DNA of 48,332 nt from Erythrobacter sp. (GTDB taxonomy: Bacteria; Pseudomonadota; Alphaproteobacteria; Sphingomonadales; Sphingomonadaceae), in assembly GCA_002695185.1 (NCBI GenBank), contig NZOF01000088.1, positions 1 through 48,332 of the forward strand, read 5' to 3'. Shown here piece by piece: positions 18,078 to 27,133 of the stretch. The stretch's first letter is position 1. Each line of letters begins with the position of its first letter. A program made the translations under genes and the position numbers. The notes beneath the pieces were generated by a model. It was not told the DNA's origin. It did no database searches and saw nothing but the letters and a program-made list of their open reading frames with translations.

Positions 18078-18410
18078 CTATCGCCTGCACTCGCGCCGAT
18101 CAGGATCCCGCCTACAGCGGTCCCGGCGCGCGCGATTGGCCATGACCTGAGCGTCTCTTGCAATCTCTTGCGTCAATCGGGTCCGCTCAAGCGACTCCCG
18201 TTGCGCGTCGTCGCGCCGCGCCTGTTGTTCCAGCATGCAGTTCGTATAAGCGCGAGACCCGTAGGGTGCCCCAAAGCTCTGGCAGGTATTCGCGTCCCTG
18301 TACTGCCGTTCTTCCGTCGACACACACGCTGATAGAGCGATGCCAACGAGGGCGATGGAGAGGATGGTTACCGCGGGCCGACGATCGTTAATGGAAGGGC
18401 GTTGCAGCAT
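18078..18410 (-). CDS. small putative lipoprotein
   Basis: 110 aa. Hydrophobic signal (TILSIALVGIAL) followed by a lipobox ALSAC with the acylated Cys29, then a mature part very rich in Arg, Gln, Asp and Cys (RRDRCRRDPDRRECRR end; additional Cys at 43 and 58). AAGGAG precedes ATG 18410; the frame is open far upstream but without coding character. Function not recognised; small Cys/Arg-rich envelope proteins of this kind are common in sphingomonads. It stands alone, 84 bp before the peptidase start on the same strand. Confidence 0.75.
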   Translation of the reverse strand: MLQRPSINDRRPAVTILSIALVGIALSACVSTEERQYRDANTCQSFGAPYGSRAYTNCMLEQQARRDDAQRESLERTRLTQEIARDAQVMANRARRDRCRRDPDRRECRR

Positions 18411-18551
18411 TCTGTTGATCTCCTTTCGAGAATGAGCGCTGGCGGTTCGTTGACGACGCGAGCGAGACACAGCGTCGCCCCGCGGCCGCCATGGCCAGCC
18501 GAAACCCCACAGAGCAGGAGAAGATTGCGGCAACATTGTCCGAGTTTGGGA

Positions 18552-18912
18552 ATGCTTAGGGAGAGGACGATCCCCGCTTTGAAGGGCCTCGCCGGCGCTA
18601 AGTCCCAGGCATGGCTTCACACTCTGGAGAAGACCACGGGCGGACGTTTGGGAGCGTTCGTCTTTGATGCCGGCACGAGACAAAGCTTCGGCTGGCGCAC
18701 CTACGAAGGCTTCTGCCACTGTTCCACGTTCAAGCTGTCGCCGGCGGCGATGATCTTGCGCGAGATCGACGCCGGTCGTCTCGATCCAGCCGAGGCGATC
18801 AGCTTCAACGGGACCGATCCCATCGGTCACTCCCCAGTTGGAAAGCAGCACCTCGTCACCGGACGCCTGTCGATCATCGCTCTGGCCGAGGCCGTGCATG
18901 GAGCGTGCACGG
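18552..18912 (+). pseudogene. truncated class A beta-lactamase
   Basis: From about codon 15 the frame matches the N-terminal half of a class A serine beta-lactamase: LEKTTGGRLGAFVFDAGT, then CSTFKLSPAAMIL, which holds the catalytic Ser70-x-x-Lys73 (STFK), and DPIGHSPVGKQHL through LSIIALAEAVHGACTD. The sequence then loses similarity where the SDN loop should be. The Glu166 omega loop and KTG motif are missing. There is also no proper signal peptide. The frame runs on into a LysR gene in another frame. It is therefore an inactive remnant whose downstream half was replaced, probably by the recombination that placed the LysR gene here. Confidence 0.75.
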
Positions 18913-19005
18913 ATCGCTCTGAGTGGCGGAGAAAAATCCGCCTGACGGCAATGCCGTGGCAGCGGTCGCTTGCCGGCGTTGCTTCTGCGACGATAAAGTC
19001 GCGTG

Positions 19006-19962
19006 ATGGACTTACATGGCATCGACCTAAACTTGCTGGTGGCATTCGACGCGTTGATTGCCGAACGAAACGTTACCCGCGCCGGCCTGCGGATCGGCCG
19101 CACCCAGCCGGCGATGAGCGCGGCGTTGGGCCGCCTGCGCGATCTGCTCCAGGACGAACTATTCGTCCGGGGCCCCAAAGGCCTGCAGCCCACGCCGCGT
19201 GCACTCGAGTTGGCGGAACCGATCTCCCGTGCGTTACGCGATATCCAGCACACGCTGGTCTTCACGCAGGCGTTCGAGCCGAGCGCTGCGTCGATGACTT
19301 TCTCGCTCGCCCTGTCGGGCCACGCCGAGAGCGTGGTGTTGCCGCCGCTGTTGCAGATCCTCGCGGCCCGCGCGCCGCTTATCGACCTGCGCGTCCGCGA
19401 CTACGCTACGCGAGACGAGGCAACGCAGATGCTCGATGCCGGCGAAGTCGACGTGGCGATCGGCCTGCCGCCCGACGATGGCGGGCGCATTCTATCCGTC
19501 CCCCTGTTTCAGGAACGGTTCGTCTGCATCTTACGAAGGGACCATCCCGCCGCGAACCGGGCACCCGGCCTCGAACGTTTCCTGTCGCTCCCGCACATTC
19601 TCGTCTCCCCCGAGAACGAGGGGCTGGATGTGGCCGACGCGGCGCTCGCCAGCAAGGGTTTGAAGCGTCGGGTAGCGCTGACCATACAGCATATGGCGAG
19701 CGCACCCGCACTGGTTGCCGCCTCCGACTTGATGGCGACGGTTCTTGAAAGTGTCGTACAACGGTCGGGCTGCGCGGAGCAGCTCAATATCAGCGAATTC
19801 CCGCTGCGCCTGAACCCGCTACCCTTCGTCCTCAACTGGCACCGCCGGAACGACCAACACCCCGCCCAGCGCTGGTTCCGTTCCTGCCTGTCCGGCGCCT
19901 TTCCCCACGTTTGGCAGAGATCGGAGCAGGTCTGCGCAGATCTGCGACAGCAATATTACTGA
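19006..19962 (+). CDS. LysR family regulator
   Basis: 318 aa. MDLHGIDLNLLVAFDALIAERNV followed by the winged helix (RTQPAMSAALGRLRDLL) is the NodD/PcpR/LeuO-like start of LysR proteins; VRGPKGLQPTPRALELAEPI is the linker. The effector domain keeps the usual DVAIGL segment. ATG 19006 is preferred to the adjacent GTG; no strong ribosome site is visible. It is followed 133 bp later on the same strand by an oxidoreductase cluster, which it may control, although LysR targets are usually divergent. The truncated beta-lactamase ends just upstream. Confidence 0.9.
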   Translation: MDLHGIDLNLLVAFDALIAERNVTRAGLRIGRTQPAMSAALGRLRDLLQDELFVRGPKGLQPTPRALELAEPISRALRDIQHTLVFTQAFEPSAASMTFSLALSGHAESVVLPPLLQILAARAPLIDLRVRDYATRDEATQMLDAGEVDVAIGLPPDDGGRILSVPLFQERFVCILRRDHPAANRAPGLERFLSLPHILVSPENEGLDVADAALASKGLKRRVALTIQHMASAPALVAASDLMATVLESVVQRSGCAEQLNISEFPLRLNPLPFVLNWHRRNDQHPAQRWFRSCLSGAFPHVWQRSEQVCADLRQQYY

Positions 19963-20095
19963 TTGCGCGCAAGCAGCGCCGCCATCCATGCGGTGGATGA
20001 TGACGCATACTGGATATCGATTTAGAGTGATCATCCCCGTCACCTAAATGTCCAGCAACGGCGCGACTTCGTGCGCCAATGGCTGGAGCATCATC

Positions 20096-21190
20096 ATGAC
20101 GGACAAGTTTCGGGTCGGCATTATCGGCGCGGATACACAGGCAAGCTGGGCGGGCGCATCCCACATCCCCGCCCTGGCAGCGCAACCCTCGCTGGTCCTC
20201 GCCGGCGTTGCCACACGTCGCGAGGAAAGCGCCAAAGCGGCCGCCGAAGCGTTCGGCGCCGAACGCTGGTATGCCGACCCTTTCAAGCTCATTGAGGACG
20301 AGGGGATCGACGTCGTCACCGTCGCTGTGAAGGTGCCAGCGCACCATGATCTGGTGATGGCCGCGCTGGCTGCGGGTAAGGCGGTCTACGCAGAGTCCCC
20401 CCTGGGAGCGACGCTCGCCGAAACCGAGGCAATGGCGGCGGCGGGCAAATCCCTTCACACCGCGATCGGGTTGCAAGGCCGGCACAATCCCGCCGTCCGC
20501 CGCGCGGCCGAACTGGTCGCTTCGGGCAAGCTCGGCCGCCTGTTGTCGGCGCGCGTCGATGCGACAACGTTCGGCTATGGGCCGCAAGTGACGAGCAACT
20601 ACGACTATTTCAACAAGGCCGCGTCCGGCGCCAGCTTCATGACGATCACCGTCGGCCATGTCCTCGACGTGATCGAAACAGTGCTCGGCGCCATCACGCA
20701 GGTGGATGCGCGCACCGCGTTGCACTGGCCGCAGATCGAGGTGGTCGATACCGGCGAAATTTCCGCTCGGGAGATCCCGGACCATCTGGACCTGATCGCC
20801 GCGACGGCGACCGGCACCCCAGTATCGGTCCAGGTGCTGGCCGGCGTGCCAGCCGACGAAGCGCGGTTCCGCTTCGACATCCGCGGCACGGAAGGACGCC
20901 TGACGCTGACCGGCGACCACCTCGCCGGCGTGCAGGTCGGCGATCTCCGCCTGACGGCCTCCGTCGATTTTGCCGCCCCCGACGCGCCCACCGCGACCGG
21001 CGTCGGGCCGACAGCAGCCGACTTCTGGGCCGGCGCGGCGATCAATGTCGGCGAGGTCTATGCCTCGCTCGCGCGCGATCTGGTGACAGGCACCTATCAC
21101 ACGCCCGGCTTCGACCACGCGCTCCATAACAGCCGCCTCGTCGCTGCCGTCGAGCGTGCGGCGCAATCGGGCGAGCGGCAGTCGATCTGA
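20096..21190 (+). CDS. Gfo/Idh/MocA family NAD(P)-dependent oxidoreductase (1)
   Basis: 364 aa. N-terminal Rossmann domain (RVGIIGADTQASWAGASHIPAL), then VKVPAHHDLVMAALAAGKAVYAESPL, where most family members have the catalytic EKP motif; here it reads ESP, so the usual Lys is absent. The C-terminal alpha/beta domain is complete (GHVLDVIETVLG; RGTEGRL). GGAG precedes ATG 20096. It is related to the protein at 23245-24354, which has EWP at the same position. Members oxidise or isomerise sugars and cyclitols, but this ESP/EWP branch looks divergent and substrate is unknown. The aldo/keto reductase starts 16 bp downstream. Confidence 0.88.
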   Translation: MTDKFRVGIIGADTQASWAGASHIPALAAQPSLVLAGVATRREESAKAAAEAFGAERWYADPFKLIEDEGIDVVTVAVKVPAHHDLVMAALAAGKAVYAESPLGATLAETEAMAAAGKSLHTAIGLQGRHNPAVRRAAELVASGKLGRLLSARVDATTFGYGPQVTSNYDYFNKAASGASFMTITVGHVLDVIETVLGAITQVDARTALHWPQIEVVDTGEISAREIPDHLDLIAATATGTPVSVQVLAGVPADEARFRFDIRGTEGRLTLTGDHLAGVQVGDLRLTASVDFAAPDAPTATGVGPTAADFWAGAAINVGEVYASLARDLVTGTYHTPGFDHALHNSRLVAAVERAAQSGERQSI

Positions 21191-21206
21191 TCCAGGGAGA
21201 TATATC

Positions 21207-22223
21207 ATGCGCTTGCGCAAACTTGGCAGCAGTGGATTGTTCGTGTCCGAACTCTGCTTTGGTGCGATGACCTTCGGCGGCACCGACGGCCTGTGGGGGC
21301 AGGTCGGCAAACTGGGACAGGAGGACGCCGATGCGCTAGTCGGCGCTGCGCTCGACGCGGGCGTGAACCTGTTCGACACGGCGAATGTCTACGCCCACGG
21401 CCGGAGCGAAGAGATTCTCGGCCGCTCGCTGAGAAACATCGGCGTCGCCCGGGATCACGTGATCGTGGCGACGAAGGTGGGCTCGTCGATGGGCGAAGGA
21501 CCGAACCAGGGCGGCGCATCGCGCCGTCATATCCTGAGCGAATGCCATGCCAGCCTGCGCCGGTTAGGGCTTGAGCATATCGACCTCTACCAGATTCACG
21601 CCTTCGATCCCGCGACCCCGATCGAGGAGACGCTGGAGGCGCTCGACACGCTCGTGCGTGCCGGTGACGTTCGATACATCGGGCTTTCGAACTGGGCTGC
21701 TTGGCAGATCATGAAGGCGATCGGCATCGCGCGGGGGCGTAACCTGGCGCCAATCACCTCGCTCCAGGCCTATTACACGCTCGTGGGCCGGGACGTGGAG
21801 CGCGAGATCGTGCCGCTGCTGACGGCCGAACAGGTCGGCCTGATGGTCTGGAGCCCGCTTGCCGGTGGCTATCTCAGCGGCAAATATGCCGATGGCGGAG
21901 ATCTTGACGCGGCGCGGCAGACCACGCTCGACTTTCCACCGATCGATCGCGTCCGTGGCGAACCGCTGATCGGCGTGCTGAAGGGAGTTGCGAGCAAGCA
22001 TGCACGCCGGCCCGCGCAGATCACTCTCGCTTGGCTGCTGAAACAGCCGGTGGTTTCCACAGTCATCATAGGCGCAAAGCACGTCGAGCAGTTGCGCGAG
22101 AATCTACAGGCGGCGGAGGTCGAACTCGATGCGGACGACATGCGCCGCCTGGGCGCAGCCAGTCGTCTTCCAATAGAGTATCCCGGCTGGCTGCTGAACC
22201 GGGAGGCGGAGCAAGATATGTGA
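21207..22223 (+). CDS. aldo/keto reductase
   Basis: 338 aa (beta/alpha)8 NADPH-dependent carbonyl reductase. The tetrad is visible: Asp in FDTANVYAHGRSEE with Tyr in the same segment, Lys in VATKVGS and His in YQIHAFD. The N-terminus MRLRKLGSSGLFVSELCFG and C-terminal STVIIGAKHVEQLRENLQAAEV (NADPH phosphate site) are typical of the YajO/AKR11-13 type. GGGAG precedes ATG 21207. Co-transcribed with the Gfo/Idh/MocA gene; both act on sugar-like or carbonyl compounds. Confidence 0.93.
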   Translation: MRLRKLGSSGLFVSELCFGAMTFGGTDGLWGQVGKLGQEDADALVGAALDAGVNLFDTANVYAHGRSEEILGRSLRNIGVARDHVIVATKVGSSMGEGPNQGGASRRHILSECHASLRRLGLEHIDLYQIHAFDPATPIEETLEALDTLVRAGDVRYIGLSNWAAWQIMKAIGIARGRNLAPITSLQAYYTLVGRDVEREIVPLLTAEQVGLMVWSPLAGGYLSGKYADGGDLDAARQTTLDFPPIDRVRGEPLIGVLKGVASKHARRPAQITLAWLLKQPVVSTVIIGAKHVEQLRENLQAAEVELDADDMRRLGAASRLPIEYPGWLLNREAEQDM

Positions 22224-22360
22224 TCTATGTTGCCAGCGTTCACACGGAGCGCACGACGGCGAGGGTTCCGCTAATAGCAACCCCGGGTTTCTCCAACGCC
22301 GGCTTCCGCAACGCCCTCACCTCCCTATTCTCCTGACAACAATCATCAGGAGATCTCGAC

Positions 22361-23083
22361 ATGCCTGCAGTCCTCGTTCACGGCGTACCCGACACCCACC
22401 GGATTTGGGACACCGTCCGCCCTTATCTTGAGCGGAAAGACATCATTACGATCGATCTCCCCGGTTTCGGCAATCCGTTGCCGTCGGACTTCAGGTCAAC
22501 AAAGGAAGAGTATCTCGACTGGCTGATCAATCGGATCGCCGAAATCGGCGAACCCGTGGATCTGGTCGGCCATGACTGGGGCAGCCTGCTGACAGGCCGT
22601 CTCGCGTCGATCCGACCGGAGTTGGTGCGGACCTGGACCGGCATCAGCGGGCCGATCGATCCGGAATATCCGTGGCACTATCTCGCCAAGATCTGGCAGA
22701 CGCCAGGCGAGGGCGAGCAATGGATGCAGGACCTCGACCTCGAGGAATTTGCGGCGAACCTCGTCGAGGCGCAGATGCCGAGAGATGCGGCGGATGAAGC
22801 GGTCCGGCATATGGACGCCACCATGCGGGCAAGCATTCTCGCTCTGTACCGTTCCGCAATCGAGGTCGGCGCGGAGTGGAAGCCTGGCTTGAGCGACATG
22901 ACCGCCTCAGCGCTGGTGATCTGGGGCCTGGACGATCCATTTCTGCCGCACCGTTTCGCCGACGAGCTTGGCAATGCCTCAAAAGCACGCGCCGTCGTGA
23001 AGCTGCGCGCCTCGCACTGGCCGATGAACGAGCGTCCGGCCGACGTCGCGCGCGAACTCGAGGCCCACTGGGCTCACGTTTAA
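22361..23083 (+). CDS. alpha/beta hydrolase with Asp nucleophile (haloalkane dehalogenase / epoxide hydrolase-like)
   Basis: 240 aa. The oxyanion-hole motif is HGVPDT (7-12). The nucleophile elbow is GHDWGS with Asp72, as in haloalkane dehalogenases and epoxide hydrolases, rather than the Ser of esterases. The acid is in WGLDDPF and the base is His219 (ASHWPMNE). It is short for these families (usually about 290-310 aa); a reduced cap domain is likely. AGGAG precedes ATG 22361. The adjacent Trp next to Asp72 could be the halide-binding Trp. Whether the substrate is a halide or an epoxide cannot be told from sequence. Confidence 0.85.
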   Translation: MPAVLVHGVPDTHRIWDTVRPYLERKDIITIDLPGFGNPLPSDFRSTKEEYLDWLINRIAEIGEPVDLVGHDWGSLLTGRLASIRPELVRTWTGISGPIDPEYPWHYLAKIWQTPGEGEQWMQDLDLEEFAANLVEAQMPRDAADEAVRHMDATMRASILALYRSAIEVGAEWKPGLSDMTASALVIWGLDDPFLPHRFADELGNASKARAVVKLRASHWPMNERPADVARELEAHWAHV

Positions 23084-23244
23084 CGTCCTGCGCTTGCGTC
23101 ACGCGGGCTCAACCCGGCCCAGACACAGCGCGAGCGGCAATGGCTGGTCACCTGCTATTCGGCCAGCCATTCGCCCGTAACGGAACCATGGTGAAGCAGC
23201 ACGGCGAGCATTGCGCGGTCTGCACCAGACAGGAGCATGCCAAC

Positions 23245-24354
23245 ATGACCAATTCAGCAAATACCCGGATCGGCGTCGGCATTGTCGGCGCCAGTGCCGA
23301 TCGAGGCTGGGGCGGAATTGCTCACGTCCCGGCGCTGCAGGCGCTCGATGCGTTTCAGATCCGCGCCGTCAGCACGACCCGTATGGAGAGCGCGAAAGCG
23401 ACCGCTAGCCGACTGCGCGCCGATCTCGCCTTCGACACACATCAGGCGCTCGTCCTGCGGCCGGAGGTCGACCTGGTGGTGGTTGCGGTCAAGGTGCCGG
23501 ATCACAAGCAGATCGTTTCCGACGCCCTCGCTGCGGGCAAGATGGTCTATTGCGAATGGCCGCTCGCGCGAAACCTGTCGGAAGCAGAAGCGCTGGAGGG
23601 GCTTGCTCGCGAACGGCAGGTGCGCACGGTCATCGGCTTGCAAGGCGGCCTGCACCCGCCGATCCGCTACCTTCACGACCTCATCCAGCAGGGCGTGATC
23701 GGCACGCCGCTCAGCACGAGCATCCGAGCGCATCTGAACGACGACATGTGGGTCGGACGATATGATCCGCCGTTCGAATATATGGCTCGCGCAGACAATG
23801 GCGCCACGCTTCAGAGCATCATACTGGGCCATGCGCTGCAACCGCTCGCGCACGTCCTCGGCACATTCGAGAGCTTGTCCGCCATCGTTGCCAATCAGCG
23901 CGGCGACGGCGTCCGCCTCTCGGATGGCACAACCGTCGCCAAGGACGCGCCCGACGAGATCGTCGTCGCCGGCATTCTCGAGGGCGGGATCGTCACGTCG
24001 CTGCATTACAGTGCCGGGCAGTCCGCCGGCGCGGTGTGGGAAATCCAGGGCACCGAAGGCAGCCTACGGGTCGAGACGGCGGCGGGCCACATTCACTTCG
24101 GAGACATGACCATCACGTTGCTCCGCGGCAGCGAGCCTGCCCAGCAGCTACAAGTCCCAAACGCATATGCGGCTCCCGACCTGCAACTCCAGGCGCCTGC
24201 GGCGGGTGTCGCCCGTGTCTACGCCCAGCTCGCCGCCGACCTCCGCGACGGAACCGCAGATGCGCCGGACTTCGCGGTCGCACTCGATCGTCACCGGGTA
24301 CTCGAGGCGATCACACAGGCCGCCGCTACGGGTCATCGCCAGCATCTGGCCTAA
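23245..24354 (+). CDS. Gfo/Idh/MocA family NAD(P)-dependent oxidoreductase (2)
   Basis: 369 aa. The frame is open from 22876, but ATG 23245 has AGGAG upstream and the family start (RIGVGIVGASADRGWGGIAHVPAL). VKVPDHKQIVSDALAAGKMVYCEWPL carries EWP in place of catalytic EKP, matching the ESP of the first paralogue; QGTEGSLRVE is the family motif in the second domain. Full length. The two paralogues flank an aldo/keto reductase and a hydrolase, so the cluster probably acts on one carbohydrate-like or alicyclic substrate. The missing Lys is typical of a branch named after yeast Gal80-like proteins, some of which are regulatory rather than catalytic. Confidence 0.88.
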   Translation: MTNSANTRIGVGIVGASADRGWGGIAHVPALQALDAFQIRAVSTTRMESAKATASRLRADLAFDTHQALVLRPEVDLVVVAVKVPDHKQIVSDALAAGKMVYCEWPLARNLSEAEALEGLARERQVRTVIGLQGGLHPPIRYLHDLIQQGVIGTPLSTSIRAHLNDDMWVGRYDPPFEYMARADNGATLQSIILGHALQPLAHVLGTFESLSAIVANQRGDGVRLSDGTTVAKDAPDEIVVAGILEGGIVTSLHYSAGQSAGAVWEIQGTEGSLRVETAAGHIHFGDMTITLLRGSEPAQQLQVPNAYAAPDLQLQAPAAGVARVYAQLAADLRDGTADAPDFAVALDRHRVLEAITQAAATGHRQHLA

Positions 24355-24463
24355 CCCGACCTAGTTACCTCCGATCGCCAAAAACCAAGAAAGGGTCGTG
24401 TCGTCCAGCTTGTCGGGCCGAGGGCGAAATCGACTTATCATGCAGCCAGCAGGAGACCTCGCC

Positions 24464-25123
24464 GTGACCACTAAGCTCAAGATCGACTTCGTTTCGGATA
24501 TTGCCTGCCCCTGGTGTGCGATTGGGCTAGGGGGCCTGGAGCAGGCGCTCGCAGCCCTGGAGGACCAGATCGACGCCGATATCACGTTTCATCCCTATGA
24601 GCTGAGCCCGGACATGCCGGCTGGCGGGCGGAACGGTTTGGAGCATATCAGCACGAAGTTCGGCATGCCGTACGACCAGATCCGCTCCAGCCGCGAGATG
24701 ATCCGCGAACGTGCCGCAGGCGTCGGCGTCACCATTAACACGTCCGACGAGAGCCGGATCTACAACACGTTTGATGCGCATAGGCTGCTCGCCTGGGCGA
24801 AGGATGAGGGCCGGCAACTGGACTTGAAGCGCCGCTTGCTGGCGCTGTATCACGCCGATCAGATCGATCCCGGCGACCATGACGCTCTCGTGGCGGCCGC
24901 CGAAGAGGTAGGTCTGGACGGATCAGCGGCGCGTGCGGTCCTCGAATCCGATCGATACGTCGAAGAGGTCCGTGCCGAGGAGGAGCTTTGGCGTAGTCGC
25001 GGTATCAGGAGCGTGCCGGCCGTGATCGTCAACGACCGACACTTGATCTCCGGCGCGCAACCCCCGGAGGAATTCGAGCGGCAGCTACGTGGTCTCGCCG
25101 CCGAAGCCGGCGATGTCGGCTGA
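24464..25123 (+). CDS. DsbA-family thiol oxidoreductase, FrnE/2-hydroxychromene isomerase type
   Basis: 219 aa. Thioredoxin-fold domain with CPWC active site (residues 15-18), a long helical insertion (about 60-160) and the cis-Pro loop RSVPAVIVN. No signal peptide, so cytosolic, as in FrnE proteins. GTG 24464 has AGGAG eight bases upstream and gives the family start (TKLKIDFVSDIACPWC); in-frame ATGs further upstream are less likely. FrnE-like proteins act as disulfide isomerases or in polyketide and aromatic metabolism. It ends tail to tail with a LysR gene. Confidence 0.9.
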   Translation: MTTKLKIDFVSDIACPWCAIGLGGLEQALAALEDQIDADITFHPYELSPDMPAGGRNGLEHISTKFGMPYDQIRSSREMIRERAAGVGVTINTSDESRIYNTFDAHRLLAWAKDEGRQLDLKRRLLALYHADQIDPGDHDALVAAAEEVGLDGSAARAVLESDRYVEEVRAEEELWRSRGIRSVPAVIVNDRHLISGAQPPEEFERQLRGLAAEAGDVG

Positions 25124-25182
25124 CGCCCACTCTTCGGCGCTCTCCGACGCAACGCGCGTCATCGCACCTATGCTCGAGCGCT

Positions 25183-26193
25183 TCATTGCGACCGGGCGGA
25201 AGTTCGCGGATCACGCCGATTGGCCCGATCCCGCATCGCTGCACAATCCTGGGTTATCCGCTTATGTATGCGGGTTGCGGGCAATGCTGCCGGTACTTCC
25301 CCGCGTCCAACCGCCTCTGCGATCGCAATAAGAGCTGGCACCGTCGGGTTTGCTTCCGTAACCGACCAGACGACCGATGATGGAAGCGCGCCGGCCTCTC
25401 CGGCGAGCCGCCGGAAGATCACGCCACCGATCTCGCTTCTCACCGAGGACTCGTAAGTCAGAGTGATGCCGTAGCCCATTGTGACCAGGTCGAATATGCT
25501 GGCCTCAGATACGTCATGGACATCGATCCGCGGCCGCTGATCGCCATCGGTCAATCTTACAATCAGGCATTCCTCCACCCCTTCACCATGCCGATGCGAA
25601 ACCACGAAGGTTTCAGCGCGAATATCGTCCCACTCGATTTCACCTTGCTCGGCCAGCGGATGCGCCTCAGGAAGCGCGACGAAAACAGCTTCGCGCCATA
25701 ACTCGCGCACTTGGCAGCCAAGAGTGGTCTCGATACCCGCAACGAACGCAACATCGAGACTTCCCGAGGCAACAGCCTGCCGCAACTTGATGGGCGAACC
25801 CTCTGTCAGCGTTGTAGCGACGTGTGGAAAGCTTTCCCTGAAGTATCGCAAAACCTCGCGAAGCGGCCCACCGGTTTGCGACGGCGAAACCCCAATTCGG
25901 ACGCCGCCGCAATAACCCCGATGTACCGCTGAGGCATGGCGGGTCGCAAAGTCGAGTTGCTCGGCCCCAGCCAAGGCGCTCTCCAGGAAGGCGGCTCCCG
26001 CCTTCGTGAGGCGAACACCCGCCCGGCTCCGCTCGAAGAGAGAGAAACCGAGGCGATGTTCTAGCGCCTGCACTCGCCTGCTGACCGAAGCTTGTGTGAG
26101 ATCGAGCGCCGCAGCGGCCTGGCGAAAGCTACCGGCTTCGGCAGCGGCAAGTGCGCAACGCAGATTGCGTAGGTCGAGCGTCAAGTTAGGCAC
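25183..26193 (-). CDS. LysR family regulator
   Basis: 336 aa. Helix-turn-helix near residues 15-65 (AAEAGSFRQAAAALDLTQASVSRRVQALEHRLG) and an effector domain ending in a long Arg-rich tail (about 25 residues beyond the usual length). The start is GTG 26193 with only a weak ribosome site. VRIGVSPSQTGGPLREVLRYFRESFP is typical of aromatic-type LysR proteins. It is convergent with the FrnE-like gene; the 26194-26421 upstream stretch has no other gene I can support, so its target is not evident. Confidence 0.88.
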   Translation of the reverse strand: MPNLTLDLRNLRCALAAAEAGSFRQAAAALDLTQASVSRRVQALEHRLGFSLFERSRAGVRLTKAGAAFLESALAGAEQLDFATRHASAVHRGYCGGVRIGVSPSQTGGPLREVLRYFRESFPHVATTLTEGSPIKLRQAVASGSLDVAFVAGIETTLGCQVRELWREAVFVALPEAHPLAEQGEIEWDDIRAETFVVSHRHGEGVEECLIVRLTDGDQRPRIDVHDVSEASIFDLVTMGYGITLTYESSVRSEIGGVIFRRLAGEAGALPSSVVWSVTEANPTVPALIAIAEAVGRGEVPAALPATRIHKRITQDCAAMRDRANRRDPRTSARSQ

Positions 26194-26421
26194 AATCAGA
26201 TTCCGATAGAATTAGGTCAAAGAAAAGATATGAAGGGCTTCAAAGACGCTCGCCTCCCTCTAATCTTTGTTCGTTTCGTCGACCGATCGAGAAAGTCTCA
26301 ATCATGCTATCGGATACTGGTCTTTCCGGATCGTCGCGCTGAATAATAAACTCTTCGAATTGAAAGCGCCTCGTAAGACGCTGCTGCGCATTCTCGACGG
26401 CGGTCTTGGTCAGAAGACGAG

Positions 26422-27018
26422 TCAGTCGAACTTGACGAGGTTCAGCGCCGGCAGGGGGCCACCGGGGAATTGAACGAGTTGGCCGCCCATTGACAGCGAG
26501 CCAAGATCGATGCCGAAAAAGCCGATCTGCTCGATGATGGCGGCTACCTCAGCCTTGGCCCGCCGATCGTCACCCGAATAAAAAAGGACGCGCTTGCCGC
26601 CTTCCGAATGCGGATCGCCCGACAATTGGGCCGGGGTAAGATGGTTGAACGCCTTCACAACCCGCGCACCGGGAACAAGGTCCGCAAATACATCCGACGA
26701 GATGCGGCCACCGAGATCGACCGGGCGATAGAGCGGCGCCTCAATGGGGTTGTTGGCATCGATCACGACCTTGCCGCTGAAATCCAGACCCGCGAGCGCG
26801 GCGGGAATCTTCGACCAGTGGACAGCTACGAGAACGATGTCCTGTGCTGCCGCTTCCTTGACCGTTCCAGCTCGAATTGAGCCTCCGAACGTGGCGACGA
26901 GTTCCGCAATGCTGTCAGGTCCGCGGCTGTTCGCGATGACAGCCTCAGCGCCTGCCTTGCCTAACGCCTTCGCGAACGCACCGCCGATGTTGCCTGCGCC
27001 GATGATACCAATCGTCAT
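26422..27018 (-). CDS. F420-reductase-like NAD(P)-binding oxidoreductase
   Basis: 198 aa. MTIGIIGAGNIGGAFAKAL is the GxGxxG Rossmann motif of the NADPH:F420 oxidoreductase/ProC-like family (Pfam F420_oxidored); then VIANSRGPDSI, VLVAVHW and VVKAFNHL. ATG 27018 is chosen because GAAGGA precedes it and the fold starts there, although the frame is open further upstream. Sphingomonads do not generally use F420, so it is probably a NADPH-dependent reductase of another small molecule. It is divergent from the LysR gene at 27134, which likely controls it. Confidence 0.88.
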   Translation of the reverse strand: MTIGIIGAGNIGGAFAKALGKAGAEAVIANSRGPDSIAELVATFGGSIRAGTVKEAAAQDIVLVAVHWSKIPAALAGLDFSGKVVIDANNPIEAPLYRPVDLGGRISSDVFADLVPGARVVKAFNHLTPAQLSGDPHSEGGKRVLFYSGDDRRAKAEVAAIIEQIGFFGIDLGSLSMGGQLVQFPGGPLPALNLVKFD

Positions 27019-27092
27019 GAGCCGGTCCTTCAACAACGTGTTTCCGTTGACCAGAAAATGGACCGTGGATAGGCATATCAAAAGTCGCAGAT

Positions 27093-27113
27093 GAATTGTT
27101 TGAGTTTCAATTC
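27093..27113. promoter_or_regulatory. putative LysR binding site between divergent genes
   Basis: GAATTG, nine bases, CAATTC: a perfect inverted repeat that contains the T-N11-A core of LysR boxes. It lies in the 115-bp gap between the reductase (27018) and the LysR gene (27134), 21 bp from the latter. Confidence 0.55.
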
Positions 27114-27133
27114 TTGCTTGAAGGCCGCTTCAC

